Positions 6,927-13,147 of a stretch of DNA of 13,147 bases are shown piece after piece. This stretch comes from Ruminococcus sp. (lineage in GTDB: Bacteria; Bacillota; Clostridia; Lachnospirales; Lachnospiraceae). The notes beneath the pieces are model-generated. The model worked only from the letters and a program-made list of their open reading frames with translations, was not told the DNA's origin and made no database searches. Position numbers and translations under genes: made by a program. Location: contig JAHHTL010000051.1 of NCBI GenBank assembly GCA_020024635.1, forward strand, positions 1 through 13,147. The letters run 5' to 3'. The stretch's first letter is position 1. Each line of letters starts with the position of its first letter.

Positions 6927-7382
6927 TTACATTTGATTCATTTTTATATTGCTTTTACGTAGTTGTAAAAACTCTTCATAGTCACTCACTTTGGCAATTT
7001 CATCGATCATGCCCTGTTCAATAAATTCTACAAGTGTTCTTAAAAGATCAATGTGTTTATCGTTATCTACTGCCGAAAAACTGATCAACACTTTCACTGG
7101 ACTACTATCCCCTTCAAAATACACTGGGGTTTTTAACGTTACCAAAGCACAACCTGTCTCTAACGCCCCTTCCTCTGGTCTGGTATGGGGAATTGCGATT
7201 CCTTCTGCGATCACAATATAAGGTCCATATTTTTGGATTGCTTTTACAATATTATCTACATATTCTGGTTTTGCACATCCTTGCTTTACCAACATTTCAC
7301 CAGCAATCCTTACTCCCTCTACCCAGTCTTTCGCTTCCGCTTTAAATAATGTATTCCTTTCAGTCAACACTAACTCATCCAT
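6927..7382 (-). CDS. PTS EIIA component, fructose/mannitol (UlaC-like) type
   Basis: Soluble EIIA of the PTS, 151 residues, full length. The active-site motif GIAIPHTRPEEG at 61-72 contains the phosphorylated histidine H66. It accepts phosphate from HPr and passes it to EIIB C7. The ATG at 7382 has GGAGG at about 11 nt, slightly far but the only site. The 45-bp gap to the regulator gene shows no terminator, so the regulator and PTS genes are probably one transcript. The same EIIA fold occurs at the end of the regulator encoded upstream, which may have arisen from, or compete with, this protein. Confidence 0.93.
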   Translation of the reverse strand: MDELVLTERNTLFKAEAKDWVEGVRIAGEMLVKQGCAKPEYVDNIVKAIQKYGPYIVIAEGIAIPHTRPEEGALETGCALVTLKTPVYFEGDSSPVKVLISFSAVDNDKHIDLLRTLVEFIEQGMIDEIAKVSDYEEFLQLRKSNIKMNQM

Positions 7383-7427
7383 AAATACGCCTTCCTCCTA
7401 TCTTTAAGAAATGTATTTGTTAAAAAT

Positions 7428-9374
7428 TTAGTCATGTTCAATTTTTTCTATAAATTCTTCGTAATCCTGATTTTTTATAAGCCATGTAACACCTTGTTCT
7501 GAAATCAGTTCTCTATACACTTTTTTAAATATTCCTTCCCAAACACTGTTTTTATTTTTAGGAATATTTAGCATCAACACAACCTGAACTTTTTCTTTAT
7601 CCCACACAATAGGTTTTTTTAAGATTGCAACTGCAACTGTTACATCTTCCATGTCATTTAAAAGTGCATGCGGAATTGCCATAAGACATCCAATTTCTGT
7701 AGTTGCAAGTTCTTCTCTTTTGAATATGGACTGCTTGACGTTTTCTGTAATGTATCCTTTCTCCATCAACACATCTGTAAGATATGTAAGAACCTCATCC
7801 TTTGTTTTCAGATTCAGCCCTGTAAAGAAAAGATCTTTTCGGAAAACACTTTTATATTTCAGATTCTCCATACTGTTCTTATGCTTAAGAGCATATGATA
7901 TTTTTCTGACATCATCTTCCTCAAAGAAAACTTTGACATTTACTATTTTTTCCGAATGAAAAGCAGCTATATCGACAGTTGCAATAACAAGATCAACGGA
8001 ATCAATCATCTTATTTGTCAAGTCACTGGTTCGATAAACGCCTATAATCTTGATCCTATCACTGAACAATTGATTAATCTTTTCTTTAATCAACACCGCT
8101 ATAGATCGTCCGGCATCACATACAATCACAGCTGACTTACTTTCCTCTTCATTACTAATCCCTTTTCTACCTAATGCAGCCGCAAAATGCACCGCCATAA
8201 ACCCCAGTTCGTTTTCTTTCATCTGAAGATTAAATTCTTTTTCTATAACACCACCTGCAAGTACTGCAAGTTCAAATGCCAACGGATAACAACTTTTAAT
8301 AAGGTCAAGTACCTCGTTGCGAATATTCATATTAAATTTCAGTCTTTGCAATGCAATACTAAGATGTGTATCTAAACCTGTAATCAGTCCTTCATCATCG
8401 GTTAAATCAATTCCTGTCTGTTCATGAATCGTCTCAAGAATGTTCTGTGTCCCCTGATATCGATATCTGCTTCCACTATTTTCTTCTAAAAATCTCTGGC
8501 TTGACATAAGATGTTGTGTTATATAGTAGACTTCAACCCCGATATCTTCTTGCATTTCTTCTTTTATTTTCTTTGCAATTTCTTTTGCACAAAGATATTC
8601 CTTTCTCTCTTTAAATGCCTCAATTGTATCTGGCTGATATAACACAACACATGCTTTTGCATACCGTTTCATCATAATGAGAATATGGATCAGCAGATTT
8701 TTAAATGCAAGATCTGTCAATTTCAAGTCATAATCTGAAATCGCCTGCTTTAATATTTCTCGTATTTTCTGAACTTCCGTCTCATAAAATAATTGTCCAT
8801 AAATGGGGCTATTTTCTAAGGAGATTACACTTGAATTATTGAAAGCGTATTCTGAAATACAATACCTAATTCCTGCTTCTTCTCCAATAATTCTTATGCC
8901 ATGTTTCTTGGTAATACTGATTTTCAACTCATATCGGGATAATACTTCTCTGACAGTATTAAAATCATTTCTAAGCGTTGTAGATCCTATATGAAGTTCT
9001 TCTTCCAGATCATACCACTCTATTTTTTCACCAACCTTTAAAGATGTATGTAGAATTCTGGATATAATATATCCCACTCTGTCCTGAGGATTTGAAGGGA
9101 TTATATTTAGTTTTTTTATCCCTGTTTGAACAAATTCCTTCAAAAATTCCTGAAATTTATTTTCGTCGTATATTGTAAGTACAAATCCCAATCCATTTTT
9201 TGATATGATTTTTGCCCCATATTTTTCAAGAATCTGATTGATTTCCTTTATCTCATTTCGAACCGTCCGTGATGAAATTTCCATTAAAACTGCAATCTGA
9301 GAGCTCGTCATAGGTCTGTCACTTTTTTTCAACAATTCTAAAATTTGTATTCCACGCTGATTAATAAACTTCAA
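7428..9374 (-). CDS. PRD-containing transcriptional activator of the MtlR/LicR (BglG-like) type
   Basis: PTS-controlled transcription regulator, 648 residues from the preferred start. Domains in order: two N-terminal DNA-binding helix-turn-helix regions (about 7-60 and 100-150), PRD1 (about 190-290, H230 and H288), PRD2 (about 306-406, H337 and H396), an EIIB-like domain (about 414-490, C419 in IVCDAGRS), and an EIIA-like domain (about 510-648, H569 in AIPHALL). In MtlR and LicR relatives these residues are phosphorylated by HPr or the cognate EII proteins, linking transcription to sugar supply; all are retained here. The frame is open upstream to a GTG at 9446, but that start has no ribosome site and lies upstream of the likely promoter. 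TTG 9374 has AAAGGAG at 8 nt and begins the HTH naturally (KFINQRGIQILELL). First gene of the sugar operon, so probably autoregulated. Confidence 0.9.
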   Translation of the reverse strand: MKFINQRGIQILELLKKSDRPMTSSQIAVLMEISSRTVRNEIKEINQILEKYGAKIISKNGLGFVLTIYDENKFQEFLKEFVQTGIKKLNIIPSNPQDRVGYIISRILHTSLKVGEKIEWYDLEEELHIGSTTLRNDFNTVREVLSRYELKISITKKHGIRIIGEEAGIRYCISEYAFNNSSVISLENSPIYGQLFYETEVQKIREILKQAISDYDLKLTDLAFKNLLIHILIMMKRYAKACVVLYQPDTIEAFKERKEYLCAKEIAKKIKEEMQEDIGVEVYYITQHLMSSQRFLEENSGSRYRYQGTQNILETIHEQTGIDLTDDEGLITGLDTHLSIALQRLKFNMNIRNEVLDLIKSCYPLAFELAVLAGGVIEKEFNLQMKENELGFMAVHFAAALGRKGISNEEESKSAVIVCDAGRSIAVLIKEKINQLFSDRIKIIGVYRTSDLTNKMIDSVDLVIATVDIAAFHSEKIVNVKVFFEEDDVRKISYALKHKNSMENLKYKSVFRKDLFFTGLNLKTKDEVLTYLTDVLMEKGYITENVKQSIFKREELATTEIGCLMAIPHALLNDMEDVTVAVAILKKPIVWDKEKVQVVLMLNIPKNKNSVWEGIFKKVYRELISEQGVTWLIKNQDYEEFIEKIEHD

Positions 9375-9380
9375 ATTCAC

Positions 9381-9389
9381 CTCTCCTTT
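9381..9389 (-). promoter_or_regulatory. Ribosome binding site deciding the TTG start of the regulator
   Basis: AAAGGAGAG on the minus strand, with GGAG ending 8 nt before TTG 9374. A GTG in the same frame at 9380 is too close to this site, and the GTG at 9446 has no site at all, so TTG is the best start. Confidence 0.7.
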
Positions 9390-9398
9390 GTAAATTAA

Positions 9399-9404
9399 AT
9401 TATA
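9399..9404 (-). promoter_or_regulatory. -10 box of the sugar (PTS) operon promoter
   Basis: A perfect TATAAT on the minus strand, with expected transcription start near 9392, 18 nt before the TTG start. At 16-18 bp spacing there is no recognisable -35 box; instead the position is occupied by a perfect inverted repeat (9420-9439). This is the pattern of an activator-dependent promoter. Confidence 0.6.
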
Positions 9405-9419
9405 TTCTTGACAAACACC

Positions 9420-9439
9420 AAAATATAGACCGATATTTT
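9420..9439. repeat. 20-bp perfect inverted repeat, candidate operator
   Basis: AAAATAT, six bases, ATATTTT: 7-bp arms pair perfectly around the 6-bp centre AGACCG. The centre lies about 37 bp upstream of the predicted transcription start, exactly over the missing -35 box. The neighbouring gene encodes a PRD activator, and such proteins bind inverted repeats near their promoters, so this is the most likely binding site. The arms are AT-only, so some chance of coincidence remains. Confidence 0.5.
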
Positions 9440-9515
9440 CCACCACCCGCGGAATTTTCTTGTTCTTTTCGTTTGTTTTTCTCTTGTTTTTTTCGTGAAA
9501 TTGTGCATTTTAGAC

Positions 9516-9550
9516 AAAAAAAGAGCCAGACCTTTTTAAAGGTCTGACTC
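9516..9550 (-). terminator. Rho-independent terminator of tyrS
   Basis: On the minus strand GAGTCAGACCTTT pairs with AAAGGTCTGGCTC-like sequence to form a 12-13 bp stem (9523-9550, one G-U pair) followed by seven Ts (9516-9522). It starts 14 bp after the tyrS stop and separates tyrS from the sugar operon promoter. Confidence 0.93.
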
Positions 9551-9563
9551 CCTATTCTACAAA

Positions 9564-10787
9564 CTAAGCAACGATCACTTTACGGAAATTTTTCTTTCCT
9601 TTTTTTAGAACCACGCCGTCTTCTTTAAATCTGTCTTTTTCAAATGTTGCGGCAATGTCTGTAACTTTTTCTCCATCTACTGCAACTCCACCTTGCTGAA
9701 CTGCACGTCTCGCTTCAGATTTTGATGGTACAAGTCCACTTTTTAATAAAAGTGTAAGAATATCAACGGATCCCTCTAAGAAATCTTCTTCTGAAAGTTC
9801 CGCTGTTGGCATATCTGCTGCATTTCCTTGGCTAAAGAGTGCTCTTGCACTTTCCTGTGCCTTTTTCGCCTCTTCTTCTCCGTGAACCATTTCTGTAAGC
9901 TCATATGCCAGAATTTCTTTCGCTTTATTTAGTTCGCTTCCTTCCCACTTATCCATCTCATCTATCTGCTCTAATGGAAGGAACGTAAGCATACGAATAC
10001 ATTTAAGAACATCAGCATCCCCAATATTTCTCCAGTACTGATAGAAATCAAATGGAGAGGTTTTATTTGGATCAAGCCATACTGCACCAGACTGTGTTTT
10101 TCCCATTTTCTTTCCTTCTGAGTTCAAAAGTAGTGTAATCGTCATGGCACTTGCATCTTTTCCAAGTTTTCTTCTGATCAACTCTGTACCTGCCAACATA
10201 TTTCCCCACTGGTCATCTCCACCAAACTGAAGATTACATCCATAATTTTGGTACAATGCCATAAAGTCATATGCCTGCATGATCATGTAGTTGAACTCAA
10301 GGAATGTTAGTCCCTTTTCCATTCTCTGTTTGTAACATTCTGCGGAAAGCATTCTGTTTACACTAAAGTGAGAACCCACTTCGCGGAGAAGATCAATATA
10401 GTTCAGTTTAAGAAGCCAGTCCGCATTGTTTACCATCAATGCTTTTCCTTCTGAGAAATCAATAAAGCGACTCATTTGTTTTTTGAAACAGTCACAATTG
10501 TGTTGAATTGTTTCTGGTGTCATCATAGATCTCATATCTGTTCTACCAGATGGATCGCCAATATATCCAGTACCTCCACCAATCAATGCAATTGGCTTAT
10601 TTCCAGCCATCTGCAAACGTTTCATCAAACACAATGCCATGAAATGTCCAACATGAAGGCTATCCGCTGTTGGGTCAAATCCAATGTAAAAGGTTGCTTT
10701 TCCATTGTTAATAAGATCTTTAATTAACTCTTCGTCTGTTACCTGTGCAATCAGACCTCTTGCCTGTAATTCTTCGTACAGTGTCAT
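9564..10787 (-). CDS. tyrS: Tyrosyl-tRNA synthetase
   Basis: Class I aminoacyl-tRNA synthetase charging tRNA-Tyr, 407 residues. The Rossmann fold starts with YIGFDPTADSLHVGH (34-48), whose HVGH is the HIGH motif. Tyrosine-site residues are in YMIMQAYDF (167-175), with QFGGDDQWGN at 187-196. The KMSKS loop appears as KMGKT (227-231), as in other TyrRS of this class. A C-terminal S4-like RNA-binding domain covers about 342-407. The frame extends 15 codons upstream to 10832, but that start is inside the terminator hairpin of the leader; ATG 10787 has TGAGG at about 9 nt and the usual MTLYEELQARGL beginning. Regulated by the T-box leader upstream. Confidence 0.97.
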   Translation of the reverse strand: MTLYEELQARGLIAQVTDEELIKDLINNGKATFYIGFDPTADSLHVGHFMALCLMKRLQMAGNKPIALIGGGTGYIGDPSGRTDMRSMMTPETIQHNCDCFKKQMSRFIDFSEGKALMVNNADWLLKLNYIDLLREVGSHFSVNRMLSAECYKQRMEKGLTFLEFNYMIMQAYDFMALYQNYGCNLQFGGDDQWGNMLAGTELIRRKLGKDASAMTITLLLNSEGKKMGKTQSGAVWLDPNKTSPFDFYQYWRNIGDADVLKCIRMLTFLPLEQIDEMDKWEGSELNKAKEILAYELTEMVHGEEEAKKAQESARALFSQGNAADMPTAELSEEDFLEGSVDILTLLLKSGLVPSKSEARRAVQQGGVAVDGEKVTDIAATFEKDRFKEDGVVLKKGKKNFRKVIVA

Positions 10788-10817
10788 TTTCTTTTCCTCA
10801 CTTTTCTTCCATATTGT

Positions 10818-10851
10818 AAAAAGAGCCCTCATCCAAAAAGGACGAGGGCTC
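10818..10851 (-). terminator. Regulatory terminator of the tyrS T-box
   Basis: GAGCCCTCGTCC pairs with GGATGAGGGCTC to give a 12-bp stem (10823-10851, one G-U pair) followed by five Us (10818-10822). It is mutually exclusive with the T-box antiterminator and lies about 30 nt before the tyrS start. Confidence 0.92.
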
Positions 10852-11119
10852 GTAAGCTCGTGGTACCACCTTTATTCACAGACAATTCTCATTGCCTGCC
10901 TCAGCGAGTTTCTCTTATAACAAAGAATCTTCTTTGTCATGCAATCACTCAGTACAGTAACGTGTACCAATCCGTCATAGCCTACTTGTCTTACGTTCGG
11001 TATGAAGCTCCAAGATGTATTCATAACAGGTCAGATCATGTGCCTCTCATCTACCGGCGACTTTCTGTTTTTTCCGATTCTATCACTACTTGTTCTCTTC
11101 CATGCTTTTCTTCTATATG
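10818..11119 (-). ncRNA. T-box riboswitch, tRNA-Tyr responsive, leader of tyrS
   Basis: Leader RNA of about 300 nt between the tyrS promoter and terminator. The T-box sequence AAAGGTGGTACCACG lies at 10859-10873; its bulge UGGU (10865-10868) matches the ACCA end of tRNA-Tyr. The Stem I signs are present: an AGUA motif near 11090 and GAA directly before the specifier codon UAC (11017-11019), which is a tyrosine codon. The CCUUU inside the terminator (near 10836-10840) can instead pair with AAAGG of the T-box to form the antiterminator. Uncharged tRNA-Tyr should therefore allow read-through into tyrS. The region 10788-11183 without genes is explained by this element and its promoter. Confidence 0.93.
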
Positions 11120-11125
11120 GTGCAT

Positions 11126-11154
11126 ATCTTATACTAAACCGTTCCTTTTGTCAA
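11126..11154 (-). promoter_or_regulatory. Sigma-A promoter of tyrS
   Basis: On the minus strand, perfect TTGACA (11149-11154) and a weaker -10 TAAGAT (11126-11131) are 17 bp apart; TATAAG two bases further upstream is an alternative -10 with a 15-bp gap. It lies 30 bp downstream of the nagA stop, giving tyrS independent transcription. Confidence 0.7.
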
Positions 11155-11183
11155 GGCTTGATTCTGGCTTTTTGTAATTCCCA

Positions 11184-12308
11184 TTATCTTACTGGGACAC
11201 TTTTTCCATCAACATAAACAGCTTTCACATTTAAGTCTTTATCTAACAATACAAGATCTGCTGCTTTTCCTTTGGTAATGCTTCCACAGATGTCATAAAT
11301 TCCAATCTCTTTGGCTGGATTTACGGTCGCACAAGCCACTGCATCTTCCAAAGGAATCCCCATTTTCTGAACAGCCGTCTTCATGCAATCCATAAGATTT
11401 GTTGCAGATCCGGCAATGGTTCCATCCTTTAGTGTCGCAAGTTTTCCTTCTACAAATACATCCTGACCACCTAGTGTATACTTTCCATCTGTCAAACCTG
11501 TGGCGCGCATACTATCGCTGATCAAAATCATTCTGTCTGCTCCAAACATGGCAAATGTCGCTCGCACTACAGACGGATGAATGTGAACTCCGTCACAAAT
11601 CAATTCTGCGTGACAATTTTCATCATCTCTTGCTGCCCCAATTACTCCTGGTTCCCTATGGTTGAGTGGTGGCATTGCATTATATAAATGTGTAATGTGA
11701 CTTGCTCCTTTATCTAACGCTTCTCTTGCTGTCTCATAATCAGCCGTTGTATGTGCGATGGAAATCACAACCTGATCTTTCATTTCCTCAATAAATTCCA
11801 TAGCCCCATCACTTTCCGGTGCAATATCAACTAGCTTAATAAGATTTCCAGATGCCTCTTGAAGTCTTCGGAATTCATCTGCGTTACAAGGTCTGATATT
11901 CGTTCCTGCTTGTGCCCCTTTTTTCTTTGTACTAAGATAGGGACCTTCCATATTAATGCCCACTAATTTGGCGCCTTTCCCATTTTGGTGCTTTGCAGCC
12001 ACTTTCATAATTTCCATCAAATCTTCTTCTGATAATGTCATGGTCGCCGGACAAATGGATGTAACACCGATAGATGCTTCATAATCTGCCATATGTTGAA
12101 TCGCCTGTGGATTTGCGTCACAGAAATCATCCCCCACACATCCATGGAAATGAATATCTACAAGTCCGGGGATTGCAAAACATCCTTCCCCATCTATGAC
12201 TTCCGAATCGTTTGCCGCAGTTTCGACGAATTTCCCATCTTCCATGAGAATCTGTCCAGGCTCAAATGTCTGGTCTTCTCGATAAACCTGTACGTTTTTA
12301 ATAATCAT
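11184..12308 (-). CDS. nagA: N-acetylglucosamine-6-phosphate deacetylase
   Basis: Cytoplasmic amidohydrolase, 374 residues, converting GlcNAc-6-phosphate to glucosamine-6-phosphate and acetate. Family markers: HFHG (53-56) of the first metal motif, metal-binding E121 in MEGPYL (120-125), H186 in IAHT, H207 in THLYNAMPP (206-214), catalytic D265 in ISDSMRATG (263-271), and SATNLMD (301-307). N- and C-terminal beta strands form the usual small sandwich domain. The ATG at 12308 follows GAGAGGAAG at about 10 nt. It is 29 bp behind nagB with no terminator, so nagB-nagA are one operon. No terminator follows nagA: a 5-bp hairpin over the stop codon has no T-run. Confidence 0.97.
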   Translation of the reverse strand: MIIKNVQVYREDQTFEPGQILMEDGKFVETAANDSEVIDGEGCFAIPGLVDIHFHGCVGDDFCDANPQAIQHMADYEASIGVTSICPATMTLSEEDLMEIMKVAAKHQNGKGAKLVGINMEGPYLSTKKKGAQAGTNIRPCNADEFRRLQEASGNLIKLVDIAPESDGAMEFIEEMKDQVVISIAHTTADYETAREALDKGASHITHLYNAMPPLNHREPGVIGAARDDENCHAELICDGVHIHPSVVRATFAMFGADRMILISDSMRATGLTDGKYTLGGQDVFVEGKLATLKDGTIAGSATNLMDCMKTAVQKMGIPLEDAVACATVNPAKEIGIYDICGSITKGKAADLVLLDKDLNVKAVYVDGKSVPVR

Positions 12309-12337
12309 AATGATCGCACTTCCTCTCCGTCATGCTA

Positions 12338-13069
12338 TTATCTTGGAATTTTAGATAATGCTGCCGCATCCGCTACAACCGTTACATCTGGATGCATCTG
12401 AAGAATAGAAGCTGGTACATCCGGTGTAACTTCTCCAAAAAATGCTTTCGCAACAATATCTGCTTTATCTTCTCCACTTGCTACAAGAAGGATCTTCTTT
12501 GCACGCATGATTGTTCCGATTCCCATTGTATATGCCTGTCTTGGAACATCATCTGCAGATGCAAAGAAACGCTTGTTGGCTTCAATTGTACTTTCTGTAA
12601 GATTTACACAATGTGTTTCTTTCTCAAAGACCGGTGCTGGTTCATTAAACCCAATGTGTCCATTGTGTCCAAGTCCAAGAAGCTGAAGATCTACTCCACC
12701 TAATGATTTGATAAACTCTTCATATCTTTTACATTCTTTTTCTGCATCTGCTTCCATTCCATTTGGTACGTTTGTTCTTTCTGAATCAATATTAACACGG
12801 TCAAAAAGATGCTCATGCATGAAATAGTAATAGCTTTGGTCATTATCTCTTGTAAGTCCTTTGTATTCATCGAGATTGACTGTTGTAATTTCTGAAAAGT
12901 CAAGATCTCCATTCTCATACATGGCAACTAAGTTATCGTATGTTCCAATTGGTGATGAACCTGTTGCAAGTCCTAAGACACATTCTGGTTTTGTAATAAT
13001 CTGTGCTGCAATAATATTTGCTGCCTTTCTACTCATATCTGCATAATCTTTTGTCTCAATGATTTTCAT
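12338..13069 (-). CDS. nagB: Glucosamine-6-phosphate deaminase
   Basis: Converts glucosamine-6-phosphate to fructose-6-phosphate and ammonia, acting directly after NagA; 243 residues, typical for the short Gram-positive NagB. Motifs: phosphate loop GLATGSSP (33-40), NLDEYKGL with catalytic D67 (65-72), and LGLGHNGHIGFNEP (131-144), holding H138 and E143. The E. coli enzyme has an aspartate where N136 is; asparagine is, as I recall, the usual residue in Gram-positive NagB. It lacks the C-terminal extension of allosteric E. coli NagB, so GlcNAc-6-P activation is doubtful. The ATG at 13069 follows GGAGG at 7 nt. First gene of nagBA. Confidence 0.97.
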   Translation of the reverse strand: MKIIETKDYADMSRKAANIIAAQIITKPECVLGLATGSSPIGTYDNLVAMYENGDLDFSEITTVNLDEYKGLTRDNDQSYYYFMHEHLFDRVNIDSERTNVPNGMEADAEKECKRYEEFIKSLGGVDLQLLGLGHNGHIGFNEPAPVFEKETHCVNLTESTIEANKRFFASADDVPRQAYTMGIGTIMRAKKILLVASGEDKADIVAKAFFGEVTPDVPASILQMHPDVTVVADAAALSKIPR

Positions 13070-13108
13070 ATCTTTTCCTCCACAATATCTATTTTCTGTG
13101 TTGCCCCC

Positions 13109-13138
13109 ATTATATAACTTTTTCTACTATTTTCTCAA
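13109..13138 (-). promoter_or_regulatory. Sigma-A promoter of nagBA
   Basis: On the minus strand TTGAGA (13133-13138) and TATAAT (13109-13114) are 18 bp apart; transcription should start near 13102, about 33 nt before nagB. No operator or cre match is obvious, but the window ends a few bases upstream. Confidence 0.75.
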
Positions 13139-13147
13139 GTCTGTAAT

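Noticed and set aside
9456..9480. Possible catabolite-repression (cre) site near the sugar operon promoter
   Set aside because: The sequence around the single CG has at least two mismatches in conserved cre positions, so no claim is made.
11176..11200. Hairpin TCCCA...TGGGA over the nagA stop codon as a terminator
   Set aside because: Only 5 bp of stem and no following T-run.
10860..11217. Plus-strand open frames across the tyrS leader
   Set aside because: The region is fully explained on the minus strand by the T-box and the tyrS promoter; the translations lack any protein-like pattern.
1..13147. CRISPR arrays, insertion sequences, tRNA or rRNA genes, prophage or defence genes
   Set aside because: No repeat-spacer pattern, transposase, tRNA-like or rRNA sequence, and no phage or defence protein was seen on either strand.

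Overview
This AT-rich window comes from a low-GC Gram-positive bacterium, most likely a gut Clostridia member of the Lachnospiraceae type. The support is the divergence of the housekeeping proteins, a tRNA-Tyr T-box leader, an apparent L13 leader, strong AGGAGG ribosome binding sites, and several GTG or TTG starts. The family-level assignment is inference; I cannot run a phylogeny. All genes except one lie on the minus strand.

Layout from left to right. (1) 3-989: rplM then rpsI (ribosomal proteins L13 and S9), read leftward from a near-perfect sigma-A promoter through a probable L13 autoregulatory leader. (2) 1033-2400: a divergent intracellular GH13 amylase or maltodextrinase, the only plus-strand gene, with an extended -10 promoter. 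(3) 2423-9374: an eight-gene sugar operon read leftward. The order of transcription is PRD regulator, EIIA, EIIB, EIIC (together an L-ascorbate/Ula-family PTS), a 125-residue TPR protein, a class II aldolase, a P-loop kinase, and a PfkB-family sugar kinase. A 20-bp perfect inverted repeat lies where the -35 box of its promoter should be. (4) 9516-11154: tyrS with promoter, T-box leader (Tyr specifier UAC) and a strong terminator. (5) 11184-13138: nagB-nagA operon with its own promoter.

How the genes work together. The amylase and nagBA feed central metabolism (maltodextrins to glucose or maltose; GlcNAc-6-P to fructose-6-P). The sugar operon looks like a self-contained import-and-cleave route: the PTS brings in and phosphorylates an unknown sugar, the PfkB kinase (or the P-loop kinase) adds a second phosphate, and the aldolase splits the product into trioses. 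It has none of the known ascorbate enzymes (UlaG lactonase, UlaD, UlaE, UlaF), and motifs in EIIC that are likely to face the ligand differ from UlaA. The substrate is therefore probably not ascorbate, and the TPR protein and the second kinase have no role I can name. This operon is the best candidate for an undescribed system in the window; the rest is ordinary housekeeping with well-understood RNA regulation.
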